Source: an uncultured Cocleimonas sp.
GTDB lineage: Bacteria; Pseudomonadota; Gammaproteobacteria; Thiotrichales; Thiotrichaceae
Assembly (NCBI RefSeq): GCF_947495625.1
Contig: NZ_CANLZW010000026.1
Coordinates: forward strand, 1-64,000
Reading direction: 5' to 3'
DNA length: 64,000 bases
The number at the start of each line of letters is the position of its first letter. Position 1 is the first letter of the stretch. Positions 32,613 to 44,038 of this stretch are shown in pieces. Made by a program: the position numbers and the translations under genes. The notes below the pieces were generated by a model. That model had not been told where the DNA came from. It saw nothing but the letters and a program-made list of their open reading frames with translations, and did no database searches.

Positions 32613-34853
32613 ATGACTAATAAAACACAAAATACAGAAACAACCGAGCTGGCTTCTGATCTTGATATTCTTGCTACACAGAATCTTCGTGATGAATGGT
32701 TAATGGTAGAAGACCTTAAACGAGGAGAATCTAAAACACCGCTAGAATGGTTTATTGCAGCTTTTGCTGTGGCCTTTGGTGTGTGGCACATACTCACAAA
32801 TATTTTTCTTAATGAGCCGGGACTTTGGCAAAATGCGATACATTTTGCAGGCTTTGCCTTTTTAGCTTCAACTATTTATAGCGCTTTTGGCCGTAGTAAA
32901 AACAAACCGTGGGCGATTAAGCTTGATCTCTTTTATGGCTTACTCGTTGCAGCATCTGCGCTCTGGGTGGCCGCATCAGAATCGCGAATTTATGATGATA
33001 CCTTAGCGGTTACTGGTCAGTCATGGCAGTTTAGCCCTGTGGATTGGTTAGCAGGCGGAATACTGCTATTTGCTGCGCTGGATTTATCACGAAGAGTATC
33101 AGGCTGGGTGATTCCAATACTAATCCTGTTGTCGCTGTCTTATATTATGTTTTTAGGCGAACAGTTACCGGGTGTTTTTCGTTCGGCTAGTTTGCCCCTT
33201 AATGACATCATGTTCCGCTCTTTGTTTAATGACGAAGGCATGTTTGGAATTTTGGCGAGCATCTCGTCCACTAATATTACCTTGTTTATGATTTTTGGTG
33301 GTTTCCTGGTGGTCTCTGGTGCCAGTGATTTTGTTATCGAAAGTTCTAAATTAGTTGCAGGTCGTATCCGTGGTGGTGCTGCATTTGTTGCGGTTCTTTC
33401 ATCTGCCTTAACAGGCACGATTAGTGGTTCCGCGATAGCTAATACAGCGTCTACCGGCGTTATTACGATTCCATTGATGAAGTCTAATGGTTTTCGTGGC
33501 AGGTTCGCAGGCGGCGTTGAAGCAGCCGCATCTACCGGTGGGCAGTTAATGCCACCGATAATGGGTGCTGGTGCCTTTGTTATGGCGAGTTACACGTCTA
33601 TTCCGTATTCCACCATTGTGGCGGTTTCGGTTGTTCCTGCGATTCTATATTTCCTTTCTGTTGCATTTATCGTACGTATCGAAGCGGTTAAATACAAAGT
33701 TGGTGATGATCAGGACTTGGTTATTGATAAAGGTAAAATCATCTCTGGTGGCTTAACCTTCATCCTTCCTTTAACGGTGATGATCTGGTTGCTAATGACC
33801 GGCGTAACACCAAGTTATGCAGCGTCATGGGCGATTGCAGCATTGGTGTTGGTATCCTGGGCAACGTTAGTGATTGGCAAAATATTAAACCGCGATGATT
33901 TTAAACCTACGGTGATGGGCCCCTCGCGCATTGCGGAAGCCTTTATGTTTGGTATTCGAGCTTCGATTCTGACGGGTGTTTTGTTAGTGGCAATCGGTAT
34001 TATGAATAATGCAATTGTTACCAGTGGTATCGGCAATAGCTTCTCGTTGATGATCGCTCAATGGTCTCAGGGGTCGATGGTAGTTGCCATCATACTCATA
34101 GGATTAGCATCATTGGTCTTGGGAATGGGGCTACCGGTTACTGCCGCTTATATTATTCTCGCTATTTTAAGTGCTCCTGCATTGGCAGGGATTTTAGCGG
34201 ATGGGGTAATCGTTGATCAATTGGTTCAAGGGATTGCTGATCCAGGTAAGTCGGCTATGTTTATGTTAGTCGATAGTCCACATGTGGCATCAATAGCCAC
34301 AGGGATGACTCGACCCGAAGCGCTAGAGTTAATGTCTGCTATTCCGTTTGAAGTGGCTATTACGCTTCGTCCAGTATTGGTCGATGCAGAACAATTAACC
34401 ATGTACTTACTGATTGCGCATTTAATCGTGTTCTGGCTGAGTCAGGACAGTAATGTTACTCCACCTGTGTGTTTAGCCGCATTTACCGCTGCAGGTATTG
34501 CAAAATCACCGCCTATGGCGACCGGATTTCAAGCATGGAAAATCGCAAAAGGTTTATATATTGTGCCTTTGATGTTTGCTTATACACCTCTGATTAGTGG
34601 CAGCTGGATGGAAATTATTCAGATTGGTTTCTTTGGGCTGTTTGGTATTTATGCACTGAATTGTTTGGTACAGAATTACGCTGAAGGACCCTTGAAAATC
34701 TGGCATTACCCTCTATTAATCTTAGGCATTATTGGTGCTTTCCTACCTTTAAATATTATGGCAAATATAGTGGGTGCGGCGTTGATTACCCTTGTCGTAG
34801 TGTTGACACATAAAGGTTTATTGAAAGAAAGCCTCGCAGAAAGCGCGGCATAA
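32613..34853 (+). CDS. TRAP transporter permease, DctQ-DctM fusion (TAXI class)
   Basis: A 746-aa protein with about 16-18 hydrophobic helices: an N-terminal four-helix DctQ-like part (about 45-180), then the DctM part with LTGTISGSAIANTASTGVITIPLMK-type segment (residues about 268-292), GGQLMPPIMGAGAFVMASYT and VLGMGLPVTAAYIILA. This is the 4TM/12TM fusion that normally works with a periplasmic TAXI protein and a sodium gradient. No TAXI protein gene is adjacent; only the small secreted protein precedes it. The substrate is unknown. Confidence 0.9.
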   Translation: MTNKTQNTETTELASDLDILATQNLRDEWLMVEDLKRGESKTPLEWFIAAFAVAFGVWHILTNIFLNEPGLWQNAIHFAGFAFLASTIYSAFGRSKNKPWAIKLDLFYGLLVAASALWVAASESRIYDDTLAVTGQSWQFSPVDWLAGGILLFAALDLSRRVSGWVIPILILLSLSYIMFLGEQLPGVFRSASLPLNDIMFRSLFNDEGMFGILASISSTNITLFMIFGGFLVVSGASDFVIESSKLVAGRIRGGAAFVAVLSSALTGTISGSAIANTASTGVITIPLMKSNGFRGRFAGGVEAAASTGGQLMPPIMGAGAFVMASYTSIPYSTIVAVSVVPAILYFLSVAFIVRIEAVKYKVGDDQDLVIDKGKIISGGLTFILPLTVMIWLLMTGVTPSYAASWAIAALVLVSWATLVIGKILNRDDFKPTVMGPSRIAEAFMFGIRASILTGVLLVAIGIMNNAIVTSGIGNSFSLMIAQWSQGSMVVAIILIGLASLVLGMGLPVTAAYIILAILSAPALAGILADGVIVDQLVQGIADPGKSAMFMLVDSPHVASIATGMTRPEALELMSAIPFEVAITLRPVLVDAEQLTMYLLIAHLIVFWLSQDSNVTPPVCLAAFTAAGIAKSPPMATGFQAWKIAKGLYIVPLMFAYTPLISGSWMEIIQIGFFGLFGIYALNCLVQNYAEGPLKIWHYPLLILGIIGAFLPLNIMANIVGAALITLVVVLTHKGLLKESLAESAA

Positions 34854-34931
34854 ATTAACGAGACAATCGTTTTTATGCGCGTTTTTATACGCATTGTATA
34901 GATTAAACAAACACCAAGTTGATACAGGATT

Positions 34932-35684
34932 ATGTTAGATCAAACAAATAATAAAGTGATAGAGACGATGCTGAGTCATCGTTCGATTCGGAAATTTCAA
35001 GATAAATCCATAGATACCGAAACACTGCAAACAATCATTGAATGTGGGCAGGCAGCGGCATCATCCAGTTTTATTCAGGCTTACTCAGTGATTCGTGTTA
35101 CCAATAGTGATACGCGACGTCAAATTGCAGAAGCCGCAGGTGGGCAAACCTGGGTAGAAGATGCCCCTGAGTTTTTAGTGTTTTGTGCAGATTTAAAACG
35201 TATCGAAGTAGCCTGCATCGAACAGGGTGCAGGTAAGCTAGAGGGAAACACCGAGCACTTTTTGGCAGCCAGTGTCGATGTGGCTTTAATGGCTCAGAAT
35301 GTCCTGCTGGCCGCTGAATCGATGGGTATGGGCGGAGTGTTTATCGGCGGGATTCGCAATAATCCGCTATTGGTGTCTGATTTACTCGAATTACCCGATC
35401 AGGTTTATCCGGTATTTGGCATGTGTTTAGGTTGGCCTTCGATAGACCCTGATGTTAAACCTCGCTTTCCAGTAACAACTATTTTGCATCAAGACCATTA
35501 CGCAGCTGAAAAAGTGGAATCTCAAATTGAGTCTTATGACGCACAGATGGAAGCTTATTACCAATCTCGCTCAGGTAAAACACGTGTTTCTAATTGGTCA
35601 GAGCAAACAGCGAAAGCCGTTCAGGATAAAAAGCGCGAGCATATGCGACCTTTTTTAAACAATCGCGGATTACTGATTAAATAA
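34932..35684 (+). CDS. nfsA: Oxygen-insensitive NADPH nitroreductase (NfsA type)
   Basis: A 250-aa FMN flavoprotein: LSHRSIRKFQDKSI at the start, QAASSSFIQAYSVIRV, the AAESMGMGGVFIGGIRNNP loop and FGMCLGWP, all characteristic of NfsA/Frp. It catalyses two-electron reduction of nitroaromatics, quinones or flavins with NADPH. Single gene 78 bp after the TRAP permease, followed by a hairpin at 35700. Confidence 0.9.
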   Translation: MLDQTNNKVIETMLSHRSIRKFQDKSIDTETLQTIIECGQAAASSSFIQAYSVIRVTNSDTRRQIAEAAGGQTWVEDAPEFLVFCADLKRIEVACIEQGAGKLEGNTEHFLAASVDVALMAQNVLLAAESMGMGGVFIGGIRNNPLLVSDLLELPDQVYPVFGMCLGWPSIDPDVKPRFPVTTILHQDHYAAEKVESQIESYDAQMEAYYQSRSGKTRVSNWSEQTAKAVQDKKREHMRPFLNNRGLLIK

Positions 35685-35699
35685 TTTCACATCCTTTGT

Positions 35700-35726
35700 C
35701 ATGCTCCTTTTATCTAAAGGAGTATG
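35700..35726 (+). terminator. Hairpin after nfsA
   Basis: CATGCTCCTTT pairs with AAAGGAGTATG (one G-U) with a five-base loop, followed by ATATTTATTT. A weak T-tract; probably the nfsA terminator. Confidence 0.6.
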
Positions 35727-36059
35727 ATATTTATTTCTAAATATCAAATAAAAACAATCTCTTGGTGACTCTCGAATTAAGTCCATCAACAAGGCCGAGA
35801 TTGATTTAAGTCAACTATTTTAATAGTGTGCAAATAAAATACTTTACTAACAAGATAATTGCGAGTAAATTTAAACCTACGTTAAGTAAGTTAATAATAA
35901 TTAAAAGCACAAAACGCTTAAGAGAGGGAAAACAACACGTATTCTGATTAATTCATATTTATATAACTGAAGAATAAAGCGAAAGAATAGTTATTCTTAG
36001 ATTGTCAGTAATAATTATCAGAAATCCGAAAAAATTAACTTACAACAAGTCATTTTGAA

Positions 36060-36277
36060 AAGCGTTTTTTATAACGTTTTCGATCAAGAATTGAGTCTTA
36101 AGGAAGAGAACTTAAGTATTTGGGCTCAATGTGAGGGTATAAGAGAATAATCGTTAGTGGTTTTATTTCATTGTCTACTATCGATTAGTTGGTTATTAAT
36201 CTCATTATGGTTTGGTGAGACGATCAATTAAATCTTAAATCCATTATATAAAGCGGACTCCGGTCCGCTTTTTTTTA
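36060..36277 (+). ncRNA. Candidate small RNA with its own terminator
   Basis: Within a 745-bp gene-free gap (35685-36429) there is a strong Rho-independent terminator at 36250-36277 (AAGCGGAC-TCCG-GTCCGCTT then eight T) with no coding frame in front. Upstream are nested complementary segments: ATTGAG/CTCAAT enclosing CTTAAG-GAAGAGAA-CTTAAG (36089-36129), and CTCATTATGGTTTGGTGAG (36201-36219). The 5' end is a guess; AT-rich promoter-like DNA lies around 36000-36070. No known RNA family was recognised. The rest of the gap (35730-36050) is featureless AT-rich DNA. Confidence 0.35.
36250..36277 (+). terminator. Strong Rho-independent terminator without an upstream gene
   Basis: Stem AAGCGGAC/GTCCGCTT, loop TCCG, followed by a run of eight T. 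The nearest upstream coding region ends 566 bp away and already has its own hairpin. Confidence 0.88.
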
Positions 36278-36429
36278 TCTCATATTTATCTATAAATTAG
36301 AAAGTTCATCTAAGCCATTGAGTTATAGGGCTTAAATACATTGTTATTAAATAGACTATAATTAGCTAAGCTGCTGAGCAATAATTCTCAGGTTTTAGTA
36401 GATTATCAGCGTTTGGTATAAGGAGCTTA

Positions 36430-37278
36430 GTGACTTATAGTAAATCTTCCACAATATTTTTCACCAGTAGAACGACTATTATTGTCATTCTAAGTATTCT
36501 TTTGGCATTTATTGCGATGAATACCGAGCGTATAGATCATCCCCAAAGTAGCATATCAACCAGGAAAAACACCGAATCAGCAAACGAACAAAGTTTCTTC
36601 TCTCAGCTTTTTCATGCAATACAGAAATTAAATAAGCAGGTCGATACTAACAAGCTTTCTATTATTCTTGCAGACTTGAAACCTTCTATTCCTTTTTCAG
36701 ATTTAAATTTCAGGCTACATGGCGTTGTTTACAAAGGCGATAATAGCAGTTATGCATTGATCTCTCAGCATGGTGGGGTACAGGAGGTTTATCAAATAAA
36801 ATCAATGATCTACCAAAGAGCTATTGTCGAGGAAATCACTAGGAATCAGGTTGTGGTCAACTATTATGGCGAAAAGCATGTGTTAGAAATGGGGGGCTAT
36901 GGAAGTCAAACTAAGGTGCAATATTTGAATGAGATTTTTAATGATGTGAAGGGCGCTGATGAAGATATTTTTCAGCAACGAGTTATGCTGGAACAGGATA
37001 AACGTAGAAACCCAATTCGCTTATTAATGATCAGGCGGCCTTATGCCGTTTATGAACAGGGACAGTTTCTTGGGTATAAAATTATGCCAGGTGGAAATGC
37101 AGATCAATTTATTCGACTAGGCTTTCAAAGCGGTGATATTTTAACCAGTCTCAATGGTCAAACTTTTGAAGGACCGGGCATGCAACAATTTATCATCAAT
37201 GAATTAACTCATTCCCGTAACATTGATTTGGTGGTCGTTCGTGATCAGGACACCTTAAGTATTATCTATGGGTTTTAA
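36430..37278 (+). CDS. gspC: Type II secretion protein GspC-like (orphan)
   Basis: A 282-aa protein with one N-terminal membrane helix (about 15-32), an HR domain (about 90-155: FRLHGVVYKGDNSSYALI ... VYQIKSMIYQRAIVEEI), a helical linker and a C-terminal PDZ domain (about 205-282: YKIMPGGNADQFIRLGFQ, GDILTSLNGQ, NIDLVVVRDQD). That is the GspC layout; GspC links the inner-membrane platform to the GspD secretin. The start is GTG at 36430 with AGGAG four bases upstream. No other gsp genes are next to it, unusual because gspC normally heads or precedes the gsp operon. Confidence 0.8.
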   Translation: MTYSKSSTIFFTSRTTIIVILSILLAFIAMNTERIDHPQSSISTRKNTESANEQSFFSQLFHAIQKLNKQVDTNKLSIILADLKPSIPFSDLNFRLHGVVYKGDNSSYALISQHGGVQEVYQIKSMIYQRAIVEEITRNQVVVNYYGEKHVLEMGGYGSQTKVQYLNEIFNDVKGADEDIFQQRVMLEQDKRRNPIRLLMIRRPYAVYEQGQFLGYKIMPGGNADQFIRLGFQSGDILTSLNGQTFEGPGMQQFIINELTHSRNIDLVVVRDQDTLSIIYGF

Positions 37279-37538
37279 AGAGTAACTTTTTTATCGGGTG
37301 GATTAATTTTAAAAATTGCTCGACCAATTAAGAATCTTGTATAATCAATTAATTGTGCACAACCTAAATAAATGATATTTATCAATATATATTAAATGTT
37401 AGATGCGATAAAGTTGTCTGCAATTAGCGTTTATTGACGGTTGCATAGTTAAAATAAGAGGCAAATAACAGATATGTGGCTAGTGGAATTCAAGTTGCTT
37501 TGGGGGAGACTTTTTAATAACTTGAAAAGCTCAATGCA

Positions 37539-38426
37539 ATGATGAAAAAATTATTACTTATATCAATACTATTTGCTCAATTGTCGGCAACGGTATTTGC
37601 AAATACATTAAAACTCGACTTTGGTGTCTATGGTTCCGAACGGCGTAACTGGGTGGATGATCAAAATGAACCCATACTTCGTCATCTAGAAAAAAGTCTA
37701 AAAGCTCAATTAAATAAAAACGTTGAAATAAACATTGTATTCTTTCCAGCCTACAAAGATGCCTTGGACGCGCTGGTAGATAAAAAAATTGATTTTGCCA
37801 GATTAGGCGGCGCCTCATACGTGGCAGTCAAACGCAGAAGCCCAAATGTTTCCATTTTAGCTTCAGAGTCGAGTAAAGGCCGACCCTATTATGAAGGTGT
37901 CATTGGTGTCTTGAAAGATAGCCCAATCAAAAAAGTAGAAGATTTAAAGGGAAGAAGTTTCGCCTTTGGAAATAAATCATCCACCATTGGTAGGTATCTA
38001 TCGCAAAAGTTTCTGGTTGATAATGGTATTACCGCGGGTGATTTAGCTGGTTATAACTATCTAGGTAGGCATGATAATGTTGCGATCGCGGTTATTCGTG
38101 ATGTATATGATGCGGGTGCATTTAAGATTGATATTCTGAAGAATAAGAATTTTAGTAAAAGAATCCGAACCATCGCAAGTTTTAGAGCTCCAACTCAGTC
38201 CTGGGTTGCTCGTGATGGCCTTGATCCCCTATATACATCGAGCTTGAAGAAAGGTTTGTTAAATACACCTAAAGAAGCATTTATCATCAAAAATAGAGAT
38301 GGTTTCATCGAAGGTGACGATAGCAATTTTGAGAGCTTAAGAAATTCGATTGAACATAATTCCTTATTTTTTATGCACAAAAGAACAGAGAACACTGAGC
38401 AAACATCCAGTTATAGTGATTGTTAG
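37539..38426 (+). CDS. PhnD/SsuA/transferrin-like periplasmic binding protein
   Basis: A 295-aa protein with a signal peptide (MMKKLLLISILFAQLSATVFA), then a two-lobe PhnD-type domain: FPAYKDALDALVDKKIDFARLGGASYVAVKR (start of the motif YKDALDALVDKKIDF), LKGRSFAFGNKSSTIGRYL, HDNVAIAVIRDVYDAGAF. Relatives bind phosphonate, phosphite or other small anions, or act as sensor inputs. No ABC partners adjoin. The 260-bp gap before it is AT-rich without recognisable features. Confidence 0.85.
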   Translation: MMKKLLLISILFAQLSATVFANTLKLDFGVYGSERRNWVDDQNEPILRHLEKSLKAQLNKNVEINIVFFPAYKDALDALVDKKIDFARLGGASYVAVKRRSPNVSILASESSKGRPYYEGVIGVLKDSPIKKVEDLKGRSFAFGNKSSTIGRYLSQKFLVDNGITAGDLAGYNYLGRHDNVAIAVIRDVYDAGAFKIDILKNKNFSKRIRTIASFRAPTQSWVARDGLDPLYTSSLKKGLLNTPKEAFIIKNRDGFIEGDDSNFESLRNSIEHNSLFFMHKRTENTEQTSSYSDC

Positions 38427-38470
38427 ATTAATCCCGATAGCTTGATGCGTCATCTTCAGCAAAGGCGATT

Positions 38471-38507
38471 CTGCATAAATATGGCTAAAAGTAGGGGGGT
38501 GATACTC
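38471..38507 (+). repeat. Intergenic G6 repeat, partial-deletion form
   Basis: CTGCATAAATATGGC, TAAAAGTAGGGGGGTGATAC. It keeps the TCTGCATAAAT segment of the medium form next to the short-form core, so it looks like an intermediate. It touches the stop codon of the convergent CbiX-like gene. Confidence 0.75.
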
Positions 38508-39351
38508 AGCTTTTAAGGCTATTCTCTAATCGCTTATTTAAGATAGAAATTAATTTAGGGTGTTCACTGATTAAAGGGCTAATCGATATTTTAAATTTGG
38601 GATATTTGTCCATGACTGCATCACAGATTTCTACAATATCTCCGCCTTCACCTGCATGACTGCCGGGTAGGAAAAACATCAAAATAACCGAAGCTTGCGT
38701 TTCACCTGCTTGAGCTTTTTCAGTCAGCCACTTTTCTAATAAATCACCGTTAAAATCATATTCTTTGCCTTCCCGACGCTCCATCACCGCTTCTTCTAAA
38801 ACCTTTGGGTCGACCTGATGGATTACCAACTTTTCTCTAACACTATCAGCAAGATGTTGCCTTACAGCCGTGACTCTGGGAACAGGTGAGCCATGGTCAA
38901 CGAGTACTACATTTTGTATGTTAGAGCCACCGTCAGCTACCTTTAATGAAGTAGCGATAACATGATCATAAATAATATCGCTTAGATCAGGCTCTCCTTG
39001 GGGGAGTGGATAGATAGTGTCAGCAATTTTTACCTCAAATTTCCCAAACTCTTCTTCTAAAATGACGACTTCATCGGGAATGAATGACGTTAATGCTCTG
39101 CTATTGCCAAAGAAAAGGGGCAATAAAATAAACTCTCTTTCTCCAGCAGAAAGTTGCTGTTTCATAAAATCACCGAAAGTATTCGCCGGTATTCCATTAA
39201 TATCTTCCGCAGGAATACGATTCGAATGTTTGCAAGAAACAGGGTGAATTTTATGACCTGATTCAATGGATAATTTTTCTGCCAGCTTACGTAATTGCAG
39301 GGTAGCATTCGCGCGCAGCGAACCATTATCAATAAGCAGGATGCAGGGCAT
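38506..39351 (-). CDS. CbiX/sirohydrochlorin-chelatase-like protein
   Basis: A 281-aa protein of the CbiX superfamily with two domain halves: ILLIDNGSLRANATLQLRKLA (start) and NVVLVDHGSPVPRVTAVRQHLA (about 147-168), plus FFLPGSHAGEGGDI with the second His-type motif. The metal-binding His of the first half (usually HGS) is Asn (DNGS), while the second half keeps DHGS. It could insert Co/Fe/Ni into sirohydrochlorin or be a relative with another role. No tetrapyrrole genes adjoin. Confidence 0.75.
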   Translation of the reverse strand: MPCILLIDNGSLRANATLQLRKLAEKLSIESGHKIHPVSCKHSNRIPAEDINGIPANTFGDFMKQQLSAGEREFILLPLFFGNSRALTSFIPDEVVILEEEFGKFEVKIADTIYPLPQGEPDLSDIIYDHVIATSLKVADGGSNIQNVVLVDHGSPVPRVTAVRQHLADSVREKLVIHQVDPKVLEEAVMERREGKEYDFNGDLLEKWLTEKAQAGETQASVILMFFLPGSHAGEGGDIVEICDAVMDKYPKFKISISPLISEHPKLISILNKRLENSLKS

Positions 39352-39456
39352 TTATAGTTTTCCTCTATTTCAAAAAAATTAAAGAATGGATAGTAATGAA
39401 ATTAATAATTCTGTGTCTATCTACCGTATATTTATTGTGGTGAAAAGTACCTAAAT

Positions 39457-39541
39457 AAAAAAGTGCCTAGCTCTGCATAAATTCTATTTACGTTTTTAAA
39501 AACAAAAACGTAATATCATTCAAAGTACGGGGGGGACTTTA
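39457..39541 (+). repeat. Intergenic G6 repeat, medium form (best-preserved)
   Basis: AAAAAAGTGCCTAGCTCTGC, ATAAATTCTATTTACG, TTTTTAAAAACAAAAACG, TAATATCATTCAAAGTACGG, GGGGACTTT. All segments of the medium form are present; the G-run is seven long and TAG is TAC. Confidence 0.85.
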
Positions 39542-39556
39542 TCTTTTTAGCAATGA

Positions 39557-40579
39557 TCAGATTTGTGGAGCTGGCCCAGTAGTCTCTCTGACGATTAATT
39601 CTGCTTCCAGTTCGATACGTTCTACATTATTGGTTTTATCTTTTATTTGCTGCAAGATGTAGTCGGCAGCTTTTTCTCCCATGCGTCTCGATGGCGAGTT
39701 TATTGTGGTTATTGAGGGCTTTAAGAACGGTAGAATTTCAATATTATCAAAGCCTGTAATGGATAAGTCTTCAGGTACTTTTAAACCTCTTTCCTGGGCG
39801 CCATGTATGGCACCTATTGCAAGAATATCGTTACCACAGATTATCGCGGTTATATCTGGATTTTTATCGAGTAGCGTGTGTACTGATTTACTGCCATTTT
39901 CGACGGTATAGTGACACTCTACGATATGATCTTCATCCAGTGTGAATCCCGCATTTTCTATTTGTTGTTCAAGTCCTCTAAATCTCTCATCGGCGCGATC
40001 ATTGTTTTCACGAATACCAGAGATAACGCCAAAATTCTTATGTCCTAAATCTATCAAATGTTTGGCGATTTGATTACCGGCTTTTATGTGATCAAAACCG
40101 ATACAGCTGTATTCAGATTCTGGATCATAAATCCACAGGTTAACAACGGGGATTTGATAGCGCTTTATAGCTTTGTAAATTTCGGGATGATGTTTGGCAC
40201 CGACCATCACCAGACCATCAATGCCTCTGGATAGTAATGATTGTACTTCCCGTAATTCCACTTCCTGAGAAAAATCATTGTTTGCTAAAAGGAGGGTGTA
40301 ATTGGCTTTGGTTATCCCATTTTGTAAGTATTGCAGGGCTTTCGAGAAAATGCTGTTATCGATAGTGGGGACTATCACCCCTAACGTTTGGGTGCGACGT
40401 GAAGCAAGCGCTCTGGCGGCACCATCGGGTACATAACCCAAGTTTTCAATGGCTCGATTGATTTTTTCCTGAACCTCTACACGCACCATATCTGGATTAT
40501 TTAGACAACGGGAAACCGTAGCCGTTGATACCTTAGCTTGAGTGGCGACATCCTGAAGTGTTGGTTTTTTTTTCTGCAT
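39557..40579 (-). CDS. LacI-family transcriptional repressor of the sulfonate cluster
   Basis: A 340-aa protein with an N-terminal LacI helix-turn-helix (TLQDVATQAKVSTATVSRCL) and hinge (VPDGAARALASRRTQTLGV), then a periplasmic-binding-like effector domain. It is divergent from hpsN, with the palindrome TGTAAGCGCTTACA at the hpsN start site, the type of site LacI/PurR/CcpA proteins recognise. The same site recurs at 51236, so it probably controls the sulfonate enzymes, the TRAP transporter and the GMC oxidoreductase. The effector is unknown (perhaps DHPS or sulfolactate). Confidence 0.9.
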   Translation of the reverse strand: MQKKKPTLQDVATQAKVSTATVSRCLNNPDMVRVEVQEKINRAIENLGYVPDGAARALASRRTQTLGVIVPTIDNSIFSKALQYLQNGITKANYTLLLANNDFSQEVELREVQSLLSRGIDGLVMVGAKHHPEIYKAIKRYQIPVVNLWIYDPESEYSCIGFDHIKAGNQIAKHLIDLGHKNFGVISGIRENNDRADERFRGLEQQIENAGFTLDEDHIVECHYTVENGSKSVHTLLDKNPDITAIICGNDILAIGAIHGAQERGLKVPEDLSITGFDNIEILPFLKPSITTINSPSRRMGEKAADYILQQIKDKTNNVERIELEAELIVRETTGPAPQI

Positions 40580-40696
40580 AGAGGGCTAAAGTTTAGCAGA
40601 AAGTATAAAAATTAACTGTTTTCAGTAGTTTAAGTTTTATCCATGATTTTGCTCAGATTTATTTCTTAAAATAAGGCATTTATTTCAGCTATTGGT

Positions 40697-42829
<2,133 letters not shown>

Positions 42830-42875
42830 ATCGCTTTTAATGGTTAGTTCTAAATAACCTTCTAAAATAAGTCTT

Positions 42876-42910
42876 TTAAAAAACAGGCTAAAAGTAGGGG
42901 GGTGACTATT
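42876..42910 (+). repeat. Intergenic G6 repeat, short form, inside the sulfonate gene cluster
   Basis: TTAAAAAACAGGC, TAAAAGTAGGGGGGTGAC, TATTT, between the SDR and Zn-dehydrogenase genes, both on the plus strand. Confidence 0.85.
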
Positions 42911-42961
42911 TGAATATATTTAAAACCTGTTTCTTCTCTAGCAGGGTAATAGGAGGATAAG

Positions 42962-43969
42962 ATGAAAGCACTGGTTTACACAGACACTCAAGAAATAACT
43001 TATCGAGATGAGCCGCAACCAAGCCCAAGAGTGGGTGATGTTGTGATGGACGTATCAGCCGCGGCTATCTGTGGTTCTGATATGCATGCGTATCATGGGC
43101 ACGATGAACGTCGCGTTCCACCATTGATTTTAGGTCATGAAGTCTGTGGCACAGTTATTGATGGTAAACACGCAGGTAAGCGCATGGTGATCAATCCATT
43201 AATGACTTGTGGTGTTTGTCACGATTGTTTAAGTGGTCGCAGTAATCTATGTACCAAACGTGAATTGATCGGCATGTATCTTCAAGGTGCGTTTGCTGAT
43301 CAAGTAGCGATTGAAGAGCGCAACTTATTGGAAATCCCTGATGATATGAATCCAATTAGTGCCTCTATCACCGAGCCCACAGCTACGGCACTGCATGCAA
43401 TTGCATTAGTTGAAAGAATTGCCTATCGACCGCTATCAGAAATGAGATGTCTGGTTTTAGGCGGCGGCGCTATCGGTTTATTAGCGGCACTAGTGCTAAA
43501 AGCAAAAGGCGCGTCACAAATAGACCTTGGCGAAACCAATGCATTAAGACGCGCGAGCATCGACGAGCAACATTGCGCGACAACGTATGACCCGATCAAA
43601 GATCAACCACCGCACCTAGGTGACTACGATGTTGTTTTAGACTGCGTAGGTTCAGGCATCACGCGTAAAGTGTCATGCGAAGCCGTAAGACCAGGTGGCA
43701 TCATTTCACACGTCGGATTACAAGACAGTGAAGGTGGATTCGATAGCCGCAAAATCACACTTCAAGAAGTCACGGTGCTAGGTAATTACTGTTACACAAC
43801 GGCTGATATGAAAGCGTCAATCGACATGCTTTATCAAGAAAGACTAGGAAATTTAAACTGGATAGATGTGCGTCCGATGTCTGCAGGCGGACAAGCATTT
43901 GATGATTTACATAACGGGCGAGTCGCTGCAGCCAAAATCGTACTGCAACCTGACCATCTCATTAATTAG
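42962..43969 (+). CDS. Zinc-dependent medium-chain alcohol dehydrogenase (sulfonate cluster)
   Basis: A 335-aa MDR protein: catalytic zinc residues C (AAICGSDMH) and HE (LGHEVCGT), structural zinc cysteines CGVCHDCLSGRSNLC, and the nucleotide-binding loop VLGGGAIGLLAAL. Close in type to sorbitol/threonine dehydrogenases. A strong ribosome site (AGGAGGATAAG) precedes the ATG. By position it is a second DHPS-oxidising enzyme candidate (HpsP-like role), not shown. Confidence 0.88.
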   Translation: MKALVYTDTQEITYRDEPQPSPRVGDVVMDVSAAAICGSDMHAYHGHDERRVPPLILGHEVCGTVIDGKHAGKRMVINPLMTCGVCHDCLSGRSNLCTKRELIGMYLQGAFADQVAIEERNLLEIPDDMNPISASITEPTATALHAIALVERIAYRPLSEMRCLVLGGGAIGLLAALVLKAKGASQIDLGETNALRRASIDEQHCATTYDPIKDQPPHLGDYDVVLDCVGSGITRKVSCEAVRPGGIISHVGLQDSEGGFDSRKITLQEVTVLGNYCYTTADMKASIDMLYQERLGNLNWIDVRPMSAGGQAFDDLHNGRVAAAKIVLQPDHLIN

Positions 43970-44038
43970 TGATCGGATACATTAAGATCGCGAAATTAGA
44001 ACTACCTTGTTTAAGAAGAAAATGATTAAGGATTTACT

